Assembly: GCA_036937835.1 (NCBI GenBank)
Contig: CM072863.1
Span: 16,046,001-16,110,000 of the forward strand
From: Pampus argenteus
Taxonomy: Eukaryota; Chordata; Actinopteri; Scombriformes; Stromateidae
DNA: 64,000 nt
Reading direction: 5' to 3'
In this document: one piece after another, positions 35,747 to 48,310 of the stretch
Position numbering within the stretch: the stretch's first letter is position 1
How the letters are laid out: each line of letters opens with the position of its first letter
Made by a program: the position numbers and the translations under genes
The notes under the pieces: generated by a model
Told to the model about the DNA's origin: nothing
Databases searched by the model: none
Seen by the model: the letters and a program-made list of their open reading frames with translations, nothing else

Positions 35747-36269
35747 GTGAGAGACAGAATGAGGCTGAGAAAGAAAGAGCAAACAGAGATGTGTTTCTGT
35801 TTTAGGCAAGATTTAAAAAGTGTGATTTTCCTTTCCGGGTCACAGTTCATTTGCATAAATGTTGGAGCATGCATTTTACAGCAGTTGGCTTTTTTTTGTA
35901 CATAATACATATCAGACTAAAAATGAAAAATGTCTCAATTATTCTTTTTATTTATTTATTTATTCACCTGACTGAGTACTAACATTGAGCTTTTGTCTTA
36001 GTGATTTTCATCTACTTGAGTTTTAATGGTCATCAAGTAATTGTCATAAGGGGATTATGGGAAAATGATCACATCACTTGTAAAGAAAATGAACCTTGAG
36101 AAATGCTGTGATGTTTTAAAATATAATGTAAGTAGTATTACACACCTAATGCAAAGTACACATGACATCATTGTTTCCCGTCTCTGTAATGACGAACCAA
36201 GGCATGTTTGATGCGGAAATCGTCACTTAAACTTGTATTTTTGTGTTAGCCTACAATTGAGATTTATTG
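35747..36269. other. noncoding AT-rich sequence
   Basis: Includes a (TTTA)n run at 35945-35964. Otherwise unique. Confidence 0.65.
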
Positions 36270-36372
36270 TACATTAGTCGAATGAAGTTTGACTTATCCG
36301 ACACACGTTTTGTTTTTGCTTATTATTATTTGCTTATAATCCGGTGCACTTTATGTCCCGAAAAATACAGTA
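36270..36372 (+). mobile_element. DNA-transposon (hAT-like MITE) end fragment
   Basis: Words in order are gaatgaagtttgacttatccgacacacg, ttttgtttttgctta, ttataatccggtgcactttatg and gaaaaatacagta. They match the end of a widespread vertebrate non-autonomous element recognised by repeated TTATAATCCGGTGCGC and GAAAAATACGGTA words. Only this end is visible. The superfamily assignment is from memory and tentative; the repeat itself is well supported. Confidence 0.65.
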
Positions 36373-37320
36373 GGTAAAAATGATACATCACCAGTCAGTC
36401 AAAGACTTGCATATTGAATGAGAGCTATATTACTCGATGGACTGATGGTGATCGTGTTACAAGCACTGCAGCACTTTCAGTTCCAGTTTCACTGATAGGA
36501 TGTGTTCCCTGCACGCAAATGTGCAAGTCATAAATGTTCAGATGTATCAGACAGGATGTGTAATTTGTGGCACTCATTTTAAAATGTAAATTACTATATG
36601 CAATAACCATTGATTGTATTTATTTCAGTTTGCCTTTAATTTTTAATTTATTGATGTTTGGCAGGACCTACTGGTCTTGCTCTTATTGGCTTAGTTATGT
36701 TTTTTATTTTATTTTTTAGTATTTTTACCATTTTCTTTTGAAAATCCCCGCTTGACAATATCCTCTTGCCCTGAGGCCAGATTACCCTTACAGACACAGT
36801 ACAACCACGTCACGTGTGCCGGCTTGGCTAGTTTGACGTCTCCTGGTTTCTCATGGTGTTGCACTATTTACAGCAGAAAAATGTACATTTATTTTAAATA
36901 CAGCGGATTTGGTGACTTATGATGGCTTCATTTTCATGATTGCTCCATATAACTTGAGAATTGCTCTTCCATAAAGTTTAAAGACTTGCAAGACACATAT
37001 TTTTAAAACAACAGTCAAAGATATTAACTTCTATTAATATTATTGATATTAACATGTGATTTGTAGCTCGATACATTATCTGGATAATGACATCTTGTAT
37101 TTCTCAAATTTCAGGCTGAAAATAGTTGTTTTGAGTTACGTTTATTCTTGACTGTGAGATGCAGTAGAAAGCAGCTTTTCGTAACACCAGATTTAAAAGA
37201 AGTTTAAGGGAGTCTTAAATTTCTGAAAAGCGGGTGGACATTTAAAATGAGATTTTGCCACACTCACTGGAAATTTTAAACAGATGATCACAGATGGATT
37301 TCTGAATATAAAGTGAGGGC
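36373..37320. other. noncoding AT-rich sequence
   Basis: Several T-rich runs (36690-36725). No gene or recognised repeat. Confidence 0.65.
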
Positions 37321-37360
37321 CCTATTATTATTATATTTATTATTTATTATTATTATACAA
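37321..37360. repeat. (TTA)n simple repeat
   Basis: Imperfect TTA/TTTA trinucleotide run adjoining the retroelement tail. Confidence 0.85.
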
Positions 37361-37378
37361 TTTTTACAGGCTGTGCAG

Positions 37379-37440
37379 TATAGATAGATAGATAGATATA
37401 CATACTTTATTAATCCCAAACTGGGAAATTACAGTGTAGC
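37379..37440 (-). mobile_element. 3' tail of a teleost non-LTR retroelement
   Basis: On the minus strand the sequence reads TTTCCC, GGGATTAATAAAGTATG and then TATC repeats. This is the standard 3' end (TTTCCC...GGGATCAATAAAGTATCTATC) shared by many fish LINE and SINE copies, possibly Rex1/CR1-like. The TATC array is the expected terminal microsatellite. The element would extend rightward to about 37630, where a minus-strand open frame exists, but I see no reverse-transcriptase motif there, so it is a 5'-truncated copy. Confidence 0.7.
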
Positions 37441-40400
37441 AGCAGCATGAATATTTCCAAATAATTCGTCTTCGACTGCATCTCTTTTGGTTACTAAAAT
37501 AATCATAGAAAAGTTGGTATTCATAATATTTCAAAGCTAGAGGCGTAATGGAGAAACGTTCTCTATTGTGTAGATCAAACACATCTGAACTGTTCTGTAG
37601 TTTGAGATTGAAGACTGTTGCCATTGAAAACAACCGTGGCTGGTTTCAGAAATGCCACCAAACAATCAAATCCTGGTCTTTTTGCCACAGTGCAACACAA
37701 TGAATGATCTTATTATCTTAATGGCCATAATTTCATGCACAGCCGGTGACTAATGCTGTTGTTGGTTGTTATTGCTGTGCTGACAAATTCCCCTTTGGTA
37801 AGACATTTGACCGTGCAGCAAGTTAATCCAAAACCAAAGTCATTGCATGTGATTATAGTAAATATTATCAGACGTCTGTCATTCACAAAGCTCTCACACT
37901 CATTTATACAACTCCCAGCAGCAGAGAAGTGAAGGGCAGGCAGCTCTCACAGGAGGCTGCTGACCACATGGGCTTGTAGCCAAGATGTATCATTCTTGTG
38001 ACATCATGGATAATTGAACAACAAAATTGTAATTTCAGGGACCAGTGCTCAATGTCCACCCTGTTCCTTTTTGAAAGTGAGCAGCTGATTATGCATATCT
38101 ACTGTGGTTTCAGATTAGTGTTTGACTCATTGTTAAGTTTAAAAGTATTCTCAAAGGGAATGAAAACATATCTTTTGGACAGAAATTAAAAACACCTTAA
38201 GGTTAATGGAGGTTAATGATGCTACTGCTGCACTGCGTGACTTCTTGAGTAGACCAGTAGATCCTCGGCTGCTTTGTCTTACTTCAACTGGAAAAGTACC
38301 TGTAAATAATGAGACAGAAAGACAAAATGATGAACTGAGAGTGGACTTTATTTTTAGTCTTTGTGACTAATTTTTTATAATAGTTCCAAAGTGCAAATAT
38401 CTTTAATTCTCTTAGTGTGTCATGAGATAATTTTTGTTAGATGATTTATTGCTATATAAATAAAATAGACCTGATTTGACTTAGTCCTCGCCCAAAAACA
38501 CTTATAATAATATGCATAAAAATAAAAAAACGTGTGTCAAACGAAGTAGTGCATCATGCAAACCGTTTGTTCTGGCATTACACTAAAATTATCATCCCAT
38601 CCCCTCCAAAATATTTAATCTTTTGATTATCCAAAGTGTAAGTGAAAGTTTTGTTGTGTCATTTGGAAGTATTTATGTGATCTTATGTGGTAAAGCAATA
38701 ACTGTCACACTGATTGTACTGGTTGTATCAGCCAAAATCTCTTTATGTCTGTCAGGATGCAAGAAAGATACAAAGAGGCAGACTTTGTGTTTAGACCATG
38801 CAGAAAAAGTGCACTATGAGATGAAACACATTCAGTAAATGTACCGCATCTACCAGCTAGAATAGCAATGAATTATTTCTTTAGACAACATTGACCTAAA
38901 ATGAAAAAAACATGCTTTCTTGAATGTGTGGGGTTATATGGAGGGTAAACCTGCCGTAAACTCTACAGACAACCTCTTGAATAACCAGAAAAATCTCAAT
39001 CTGAACTTCAAATTACTACAGTATGTTTACTGTTACTCATATTGTTGAGTTTAACAGCGGGCAATATGGATACAAATATCTACCACTGTGCATCTAATTT
39101 TAGATTGAGATGTTGATTTATATTATGCAATAGTAACATTTTTTGGATTCATTATCAAAGTGCTATAACATGTTGACACAAAAGTCTTGCCATAGAGCAA
39201 TCTTGCGCATTATTTTACAGCTTTGGTATAAACTATAGAGTAACATTTTTGACTGTCACAATATCATCATATTGTCCAACTGTAAGTCCTGATGTAGCCA
39301 GATTCATCTGCATTAATTATTCCTGTTTGATGGTAGAGTATATGATATGTCCATTTTAATTTTGGAACTCCTGCAAGTGTTTTCATCTCATGAGGCACTT
39401 TGTCCTTCATCAGGAACTTTGAATCAATATCAGTTTCTTGATGACAGAAACCATCAGTTAGATTCACAGCACACCTGAGTGAAACATCTCTTTGCCAGTG
39501 TCACTGGAAAGGGAAGGTATAAAAACAGCTATGAAATGTCACTAGTTCAGGTCGTGTAATTTAGAGAAGGACACAGTCTCATGAAATTACATGAGACAAA
39601 TATCAATAATGTTGTCATCCACTATTACATGCCATGTAATCTTTAGGTGGTAGGTGGTTAATATGAACTGTGGCAACTGTGACTGACAAGAGTACAATTT
39701 GAACATTTCAAAAATCTTTTTACTTTTTAATGAAAATCGATTAGTTATTGGAGACAATGAATATCTTGAATGTCTCGAGCAGTGAAGTGGTGATCAGCGA
39801 GAAGGCTGGCTGGACATATTAAAAGATTAAAATAAAGCTAATCAAAATCTGATCCTTTGTCCACTGTACTGTAGCCCGCTAGTGTTACAGAGCTGCTCGC
39901 CCTTACGAAAGCCTACAGTTCAAGTAGAGTATTTCTGTAGATCCAATGATTCCCTGCAACTTTGTGAAAGCTATTTAAATTCAGTCTTTTAAATGTTTAC
40001 TTTATAACGTTTAGTCATAGTTAACCAAAAAAAACCCTCTCATCTCAGGGATTGAGCCAGGGTCATGACTGTTGTAAACTTGTGTTTCTCTGGCGTTTCA
40101 TATATGTAACATATTATTTGCCTCAGAAGGTGCAGTGGAGTGCACACTGGGCCCGCTGGGTATTAAGGGTTACATAACGTTACTGTTGTCCTGTTCAGCA
40201 CCTTAAAATACTTGTGAGAAACAGAGCGAGTCTTCTCACAGCTGCAGCAGCAATCTAGGATAAGCCAGTTTAATACCAGCCTCTTCAAACACGGTGCCAG
40301 TGTGAGTCAAAGGTTAATGAAAGGGCACCTGGTTGGGAGGATGAAGACATGGCAGCAGCCAGAACAAGAGGGATTAGCCCTGTTCTCATATCAAAGGGAT

Positions 40401-41429
40401 CCCCAGCTAGCGAGGCTCAATCTGGATTTTGTGTGGAAATCTGTCTCCATCGCAGATATATTTGGTCCAAGAACAAGCTAGATGTGCTCGGCTCTTCATC
40501 TTCTCTCACACTCTCCTCTCTCTACATCAGCTCATCTTCACTCTGTTAACTCTGTGACCCATTAGGCTACAGATGAAAGTCTGACTATAGTTTTTGTCCT
40601 TTTTTTGGTGTCGTTTTAGTGTACAAAACATTTAATGCAATGTAAAGAAAACAACAAGGTTTGCAAATAATTTAACCACTAAAAAATAGCTTTTAGAAAA
40701 TCAGTTTAAACTAGCAGCAGCAAAACATTCATTGTCTGTGACCATCACAGTACTCTTGTATTGGTTCTGCTCCAGTGGATCCAGTCTCTGTACCTAAAAC
40801 AAAACACTGTGTACCTTGTCAGGCTGCAAGTGAACATTATTTATTTTATACATTAGATTAAAGTAGTTCTGACAAAATGTTTTTTAGAATTACAAATACC
40901 ATTTTCCAAATGCTTGTTTTGTTAGTTTACCACTCTCCTAAACCAAATATATGAGTTTACTATCATAGACGGCCTAAAAAAATCATTGTCCGCAGCGGGA
41001 AGAAGCATCACTTTTGCCGTGTTTGTGTAAATCTTGAATAACTGTGTGTCAGATCATGAGATTTTCCCTTTTCTTTTACAATATCCTCAAAGGAACGGTT
41101 GTTTTTCGCCCGCACACAAGTTTGACCTGCCTAAAATAATCACACAAAGACTTTTAAATTCTGTGTTTTTATTGACTCCATGGGATAGTAAGAAAGGCTT
41201 TTTTTTTTGTCACGATGAGCCCAAATCATTCACATTTTCTGAATTCACCTGTGTATTCTTGTGTGGTCACTAAACAACACACTTATTATTATCTGTGGTT
41301 TCACTTTACTGGCATTGATTCTTCTTTCGTCCTTTAGTCCTGTTTTGGTATACACATTTTAACACTGTGCAAGCAATATTGATGTAAACAGCCTCATATT
41401 AAAACTGATAGTCAGAACTTTAACCTTAC
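37441..41429. other. noncoding, mostly unique sequence
   Basis: No gene is supported. About 40320-40560 is GC-richer with a 67-codon frame and no domain. Elsewhere AT-rich. Confidence 0.6.
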
Positions 41430-41474
41430 CGAGCATGTTTGAGAATGTTTGAGGATCGTTCAGTTTGCGAGTTG
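41430..41474 (-). other. possible 45-base exon (low confidence)
   Basis: On the minus strand an excellent acceptor (acacatatatttttcttcacag) is followed by 45 bases. One open reading gives TRKLNDPQTFSNML between split codons, and the donor is CTCG|GTAAGGTT. A second frame (NSQTERSSNILKHA) is also open. Splice words are strong, but the length and lack of homology leave chance as the leading explanation. Confidence 0.14.
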
Positions 41475-42717
41475 CTGTGAAGAAAAATATATGTGTATTT
41501 CTGTATGAGACTGAAGGGAATTGTTGTGGCAGAGATGAATCTGCTGTTCTGTAGCCATCTTTATAAATTGGATACGGCAGCATAATGCGGTGCTACTAAA
41601 ACACTTTGCAGCTACTCCCACTGTGTGACAGTTTTTCTCCAATATGCTCTTTAGTGATAGGCCTATTGGATTTTCATAAAAGAAAACCCAGTTCTGAACA
41701 GATTTTAATTTAATGGCCTTACAACAAGTGATTAACATTAAGCTTTAGTGTTTTTCTAAGGTGCTACTGTCATGGCATGGCATGGCACTGGAATAAAACA
41801 CTCTGATATGTATATATTATTATTATATAGGCTATTATATATTATATTTTTCTTATTCTTCAGATGCATTGGCTCCGTTTAAAGTATTCATGATTGCTTC
41901 TACATACATACTGACTAATTACTTGTGCAAGAGCAGTGTTTAATCAGCCTAAATTCTTGATTAATTTGCAGTAGCCTACATACTGCTGTATTCATCAGGC
42001 ACTTACTCTGCATATTGTAGTTTGTGGAATTTAATAGTAGCTGTAGCTGTATTTAGCAAACAGTGTATTTGTTGGGGACTATTTTCAGCCACAGATTAAT
42101 ACACATGTGGTGTGCTGTGAGTACTCTAGCAGGACGGTGTATGTGGGATTGACTTTATATAAACTACATAAAGTTGTTATAATGGAGACAGTACTTGTTA
42201 GTAACATCAATTTGTGGTTGGTTTTTGGTCATAATTGTTTGGCATTAATGTACAGGTTCAAATCTGTCTTAAAACAACAGGGAGGTGCCCAGATGAACAC
42301 TAACAAATGTTTTTCTTGCAGAAAATCATTCCTCCTGTTCATAATAACCATTAAGGGATCCCTTCATAAAGCACATTCAATGTATGTGATGGTGGACTTG
42401 CATCTTGCATGTCTTTTTACAGTTAGATTCCCTGTTTTTACAATCCTTTCACTGAAGCCGAACAGGAAAACACTGTTCATCAACGTTTTACTAAAAAGAC
42501 TGTAACTGTGGAAGATATCTTTGACTGATTATTTGATTATCTTAAAGCCTCATATCATCTTAAGATAAACCTTTGAACATTTTTTTTGCTTGAAATAAGG
42601 CCTGGATTTTGTCCCCCATCACTAAAATTGTAAGTGCATTTGGAGAGGATCTTCTAATGGTGAGTATGATTATAGTGAACAAAATCTGTTGACTGTTGTT
42701 TTAGACAGACATGAACC

Positions 42718-42750
<33 letters not shown>

Positions 42751-44077
42751 GGATATCATAAAATATGGAATATCAGCACCCGTATCCTTTGACTAAGACA
42801 TGGAAATATATTTAAATTGGACGGGGGCTCAGCTGAAAGATATTTTTACTGTAGATAAGGATAGCAAGTATGATCATGTTTACTTCCATCAGCCTGCCCA
42901 CACATTTCAGAAAGGTGATCTGGCAACCCACAGCAGCAGAGGAAGTTATTATCAAGTAAAATCATTATGTAAATGATTCAGGCAAGTTTTCTTTTGATGT
43001 TTAACCCTGCCAGTTTGTTCGGTGATTATTGCAGCTAATCTTTAGATGTGTGTGAGTAATATCTCTGGAGATGAGACAACAACAAAAGATTACATGTGTT
43101 TCTTAGACCACTTTTCTATATTCCCACATTTTCTACACATTTAAGGTGATCCCTATGTATAATGACCACGGATGCTAATCATCTCACTGGGTAAAAGGCC
43201 TTAGAAGTCTTACGGGAGAGAAGATCCTCTCGGTTCTTCAAAGTGCATCAGCTTCTTACTCTTTGACATTTTTCTTTTTCTTTTGGTAAATTTGATCTTG
43301 TCAAAGTGTTTTTCCCATTGCACCAGTGCAGCTATTTTTGCAAATCTCACTGCCGACAATGGATCACTCACGACTTGTGCACCAACACAGTATTAATTAC
43401 CTTATCTGTCTAATGAGTTATAGGTGGTGAGTCATTTTACAAACACAGTCACAGAGAGCAATGGTAGTATGCAGTTATATTTATAACCTTTTTTTCTGGC
43501 ACATTCTCGTTGACTCTCACAGGTGATGCAGCCTTTCATTTTATTATTATTCATTACCTTTGAGGTCTGCTGTGTTGAAGTTCATAGTCATATAGAGTGT
43601 GAAATGAACTGGATACCAAAATACCCTTAGAGGCATCTGAGAGGGAAATGTCCTGCCATTTAAACCAGTTGCAGGTAGAATATGATATGAGTGTATTTAT
43701 TAGCTACAAGATCTTTACAGTGTTTTATCCAGTTTCGTAGACGCATAACAACATAGTGATTCAAGGCCGATTGCATTGTAGTGCCTCTATCACGGTCATC
43801 GTAAGTCTGTTAGGAGAGCAGAGAATAATAGATAGGTTTGGTAAAGATAAGGCATCAATCATGTCAGTGACATATCATGCATTTCAATCATACCGTGTGC
43901 CAAAAGACGATCCGTCAATCATATCCTATCCATTTTTCTTAAACCCCTTCACTGTCCATCTCATGTACTATCTGTTTTATTCTGTCTCACACTCTCTGTC
44001 TATAGTGGTCTCTCAGCGTAGGGGTTGCCTCTTTCGAGAGACACAGTCCATAAATGCATAGGAGGCATAGGATAAGT
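41475..44077. other. noncoding AT-rich sequence
   Basis: Contains three tandem ggcat units (41773-41787), AT-rich palindromic runs near 41812-41852, and a (TA)n listed separately. A 132-codon plus-strand frame (42107-42505) and a 101-codon frame (43756-44061) lack ATG-plus-domain support. Confidence 0.55.
42724..42750. repeat. (TA)n microsatellite
   Basis: About 13 uninterrupted TA units, able to form a cruciform. Confidence 0.95.
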
Positions 44078-44293
44078 GGAACGGCTGTGGCTCAGAGGTA
44101 GAGCAGTTCAATTCCCAACTCCTTCAGTGTGCATGCTGAAGTGTTCTTTAGCAAAACACTTAAACCCAATTGTGAGTGTGTGTGGTTTAGAGCCTCCTGA
44201 TGCGCAGCAGGCACCTGCCATTACTGTATGAATGTGTGTGGATGGTGACGTGTTGTGCTTTGAGTGATCGAAAAGACTAGAAAAGCGCTATAC
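44078..44293 (+). mobile_element. tRNA-derived teleost SINE with deleted head
   Basis: The A box (ctgtggctcagaggtagagc) is followed almost directly by a B-box-like gttcaattccc. Then come ctccttcagtgtgcatgctgaagtg, caaaacacttaaacccaattg, cctgatgcgcagcaggcacctgcca and tttgagtgatcgaaaagactagaaaagcgctata. This matches a common fish tRNA-type SINE body and tail. The usual 30-odd bases between the A and B boxes are missing, so the internal pol III promoter is probably dead. Confidence 0.9.
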
Positions 44294-45434
44294 CTGAGCC
44301 ACTGTTTCTGAGGAGAATTCAACATGGTGTCACTGCTCCTACTTTGAAGGGCCGACAAGGGGCAAATACTGACACCAGAGTTTATGGCAAGTTTACCACA
44401 AGTTGGGATAAACATATTAATAAAATCTTTAATTCCTCTGTTACATTGTTTGAAAATAAGTGCAACAGTGTGCATTTACTGATTAATAACATCCATTCAC
44501 CGTATAACTGGATGAAGACCATCTGAACTGGTAAATTAGTGACTTGTAGCTGTTGCATTCGAAGGAGCCTTTGAAATAGGACAACCCTTTTGATTCATTC
44601 CAGTATATTCTGTCTTACTGTGGACTTTGAAGGAGACAGCACTCGAATTGGGACAGTTTTCTCTTTAGTCTACAGAAACGTTTGGGACATTTTGAATAAT
44701 CTGCAGATACCATACGCTTTAAAACTGTGGAGGAGGTAGACCGGTTATATTCAGCTACAAAGTCATTCATGGAGGGCATCTGTAACGTCGACTAAAATTC
44801 TCCTTCTGGGTCTTTTAAGACGAGTGCCAAAACTTGCTCTAATAATTGCTTGATGGTTTGAAGTACTGGCAGTTTCTCACTGACCCTCTACAGAATGTAC
44901 AGGGCTGGATGGAGAACAGGTATTAGCCCCATAGATCATGTAAAATTAGCAGCAGGAACCCCTGTCAACCCAGACATTGGCACTTAATCTTAGACTTTTG
45001 GCAGACTGTTGCCTTAACAGGTCAAATGATATCTATAAATCAAGGATCCCCTGGCGTAGAGTGAGAGAGAGCTGGGGAGAGAGGGAAATGCAGAGAGCTG
45101 GCACTGAAACTCCAAGGGAATTAAATCCTGTTCATAAAGCCTAACCCAAGGAAATAATCCAGTCTATTTCATAAAGGATTAAAACCTTTAAAGAAGATTG
45201 ATTGCCTCCATTTCCTTTTCTACCCGATGTAATCCTAGATTATGTGGACGACTTGGGGTTAGATTTTTAAAGAAATTTGCACAGGATTAATGGTGAAGGA
45301 GCATCCATTCTTAAGATTGGCTCGCTGGTTTGTCACAGAAAAATATGCTTTTTAAGGTTCTTATCCGCCATCCTGTCACATAACGTCCCCTTTTCCATGC
45401 TCCACTCACATATGTTGATTATGAGTAACTTTAT
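44294..45434. other. noncoding unique sequence
   Basis: No gene or recognised repeat; includes a short GA-rich patch at 45060-45085. Confidence 0.6.
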
Positions 45435-45655
45435 TTGATCATGTTGTCTCATTGAGATCAATAAGATCTCTTATTCAAGAAAGGCATGCAAACAAAAAAA
45501 CATTGATACTCGAACAACCACACAGTGAGCGTGTAAGATCAAAACATCTAAAGCCCAAACACCAACAATCAATAGAATTCAGAAAAACAATTACAAGAAT
45601 CGCAGAAATCCATAAGACAGTGAAACTTTCAAATCTCCAAGAGGATTGAAATCAT
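45435..45655 (+). repeat. probable dispersed repeat (TCTCATTGAGAT type)
   Basis: Contains gttgtctcattgagatcaataagatctcttattcaagaaagg, close to a motif seen near the ends of many fish interspersed repeats (TCTCATTGAGAT...ATCTCTTTTTCAAGAGAG). The following A-rich stretch to about 45650 may belong to it. Family unknown. Confidence 0.45.
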
Positions 45656-46447
45656 ATTATTTAAAAGATGCATGGTACCTGAGACTTCTTCTGCAAAGAT
45701 TAGTGTGTACAAATAGAACAGTTATGTGTTCAGGGAAATATAATTGTTGCTTGCAATATGTTATATATGTTTTTTTTTCCCGAAGATCAAAGTACTACAC
45801 TCTTGTAATGTACAAAACTTATAAGTAGTAGGTCGTGTGGAGTGTGGGAAATGTCAACGTAGTGTATTTCCCAAAGTCACAGTTGCCTTTTTAAATATTA
45901 ACACCATTGTGTTTGTGTGTGTATCTAAACATAACCACTTTATTCACTACAAGCGGATATTGTACTGCAGGAACAAATCAAATGAAACATTTTAAACATT
46001 ATGAACATTTTGCATGTTTGTACTGAATATATGAACTGAGTGTGAACATTTTGTGACTTGCCAGATAACATGAATTAGCATAATTTCCTCATTAAAAAAA
46101 GATGTAATCTGGGCTGCATTAAATTCCTAACATAACACATTTGCTAGTCTAAATTAGTGGTATATAAATGTATTGGGATGTTGAGATTTAAATCAGAGAG
46201 GAGACATGATCGTTATCTCTCACATGGAACACGACTGCCGTATCATAAATTATAGTTGTCTTTTGATACTGAACATGGTTGTGGATCTCCTATGAGAATA
46301 ATGTCTGGTGTCCGCAGTGGGACAGGAGAAGCAAAATGTGACAGACAGACTGGAATATCAGGTGAAGAGAGCCATTAATGATATGTAATCACAGAGTCAG
46401 GTCGGCAGTGGCAGTCAGAGCAGGGAAAAGGGAGGTGGTGATGGAAA

Positions 46448-46449
<2 letters not shown>
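45656..46449. other. noncoding AT-rich sequence
   Basis: No gene. About 46230-46440 is GC-balanced and repeat-free. A let-7-like word at 45821-45843 was examined and rejected. Confidence 0.6.

Positions 46450-46495
<46 letters not shown>
46450..46495. repeat. (GT)23 microsatellite
   Basis: Longest dinucleotide repeat in the window, 46 bases without interruption; very likely polymorphic. Confidence 0.97.
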
Positions 46496-46498
<3 letters not shown>

Positions 46499-47859
46499 GA
46501 GCGGACCTCAAGCGAAATGCTCCACCACCCATGGAACTAATTTAAAGTCTTCGTTTAGAGGCTGTCACACGAAGGGCTCTGACGACCACTGATCTCTGCA
46601 CATTTAACGGCACAGGCAGCTGTCAGTGGGATGACAGACAGGCCCCCACCACTGACTGATTACATACACGGCTAGAGTGAACTGTGATCTGGTGAACTTT
46701 ATTTTCCCTGGCAGGCCCAACGTGCGGTGCATGCCTCAGCTCGGTGGCCATTCGCAAGTCTCGCTCCATTTCAGATAGAATCCAACTCCATCTCCTCCAT
46801 TAACACCACATACTCATATGAATAATCCCTGAGAGGATATGATTTATTAAATTTGATGATGGATATCCTGCAACACCTTTGAAAATGAAAAAATAAACAC
46901 TTTTGGACAGTTTTAGCGGTAGCACAAAAACACTCTGCTCTTCTCCAGGGTACTGAGATACTGTACTGTATATAGCTATTACTGCTAATAATATAAGCAT
47001 TCATTCAAAGACTGAATATTATCTTAATACCTCACTTATCCTAAAGTATGAGTATTTTATTCTACGATAAAGACCCCTGGATATTAAATGGGATTCATTT
47101 TCATAGAAATCTTGTGTCAGGAAATTGCAAATGAAAGGATTTTGTCAATCCCTTCACCTGCTGCGGTGCTGCCTGTGAGTGAGGCTGGAAGAAGCTATTT
47201 TAAGGATACTCAGGCACACCTTCATTTGCATCCGCTGGGAAAGGAATAATCTGAACTAATTTCAAAATGAATCGGTAATTAGTTAAAAATTACACATTTC
47301 CTAAGGGAGCACACATAAGTAGATTCTTTAAAATCATGGAACTGATTTTGAACCAATTCTGGCACAAAAGCACAGGATGGAAATTTTAAGGGAATAGTTA
47401 CAGAAATGCCTTTTGAGAGTTATAGTTTTCTCTTCATTTTTTTATTTTTATTTTTATTTTCATATACATACTGAACTCTGTTACAGGTAATTGTACCTCT
47501 TCAGTATATATCACATACCAATCAATCATCACAGTAAACAGAAATCACACTCAGTGTCTTCTCTCATTGTAATATGGTTTTAAAATTATGGGCCCTATGA
47601 TTTTCATGAGGTATTTTCAGTATTTATGGTCAGCATTGGTTTGCAATAGCCATTTAATGTATTTACATTAATTAAATACTCTTTATACTGTATTGCAGTT
47701 GTGTGTGATTGTGGCGGGTTCACGTTTTCCTGTGCTATTTATTGCAGATGAGAGGTGCAGAGGATGTCTGGGTGTTACTGTAGATAATCTTGGGGATATG
47801 ATTGTGGATCTGCTTTTAGCCAATGTACCCTCTGCATCAACCTTGCCCGGAGCTAGAGT
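46496..47859. other. noncoding sequence
   Basis: About 46500-46770 is GC-richer unique sequence, possibly regulatory. Then AT-rich, with a (TTTTA)n run at 47437-47460. Confidence 0.6.
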
Positions 47860-48310
47860 AGAGTTAGGGCAGCATGCCTAAGGCCTGGCTATGTCTGAGT
47901 GATTAGATAAAGCAGGAGAGGCCAAGCGATGGGAGCCATAGCCAAGTTTATGCTGCACTGAGTGACCACTCAGAGGCCGGCATTACATCAGCAAGCACGG
48001 CAGGAGGCTGTCACGGCTTTTATTCATTCACAGCACCTTCAAGAGAAGTAAACGCTGCAAGCAGCCATGTTGATTCGTGTAAACATTTTCAGCGCTGATT
48101 AATTCTCCAGAACAAAACATTTTTTGCTCATTTGTGGCACTTGTCATGCCTTGACCATGAGCTATGACAGCACAGCCGGCTGCGGGACACCGTTATATAT
48201 TTCATGCTGCATAAGTGCAGCTTTTTCTCTACCCTGCTTTATGGTAATGAGATTCACTGAGGTGACAAATACGGCTCTGGGCATATTCCCATCTCCCAGT
48301 TAAGGTCAGA
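47860..48310. promoter_or_regulatory. candidate conserved noncoding element
   Basis: Long (about 450 bases) repeat-free block of balanced composition. It includes gtgattagataaag, cgctgattaattctcc, gcatgcctaaggcc and catgctgcataagtgcag. Both strands have many stops, so it is not coding. Its length and evenness make it one of the better enhancer-like candidates here. Confidence 0.3.

Noticed and set aside
42250..42275. ggttcaaatct as a tRNA B box
   Set aside because: No A box or cloverleaf-compatible sequence upstream.
42107..42505. 132-codon plus-strand open frame
   Set aside because: Non-ATG start and no recognisable domain; composition like the surrounding AT-rich DNA.
45821..45843. let-7-like word (agtagtaggtcgtgtgg)
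   Set aside because: The seed is altered (TAAGTAG in place of GAGGTAG) and no complementary arm lies within 80 bases on either side, so no precursor hairpin.
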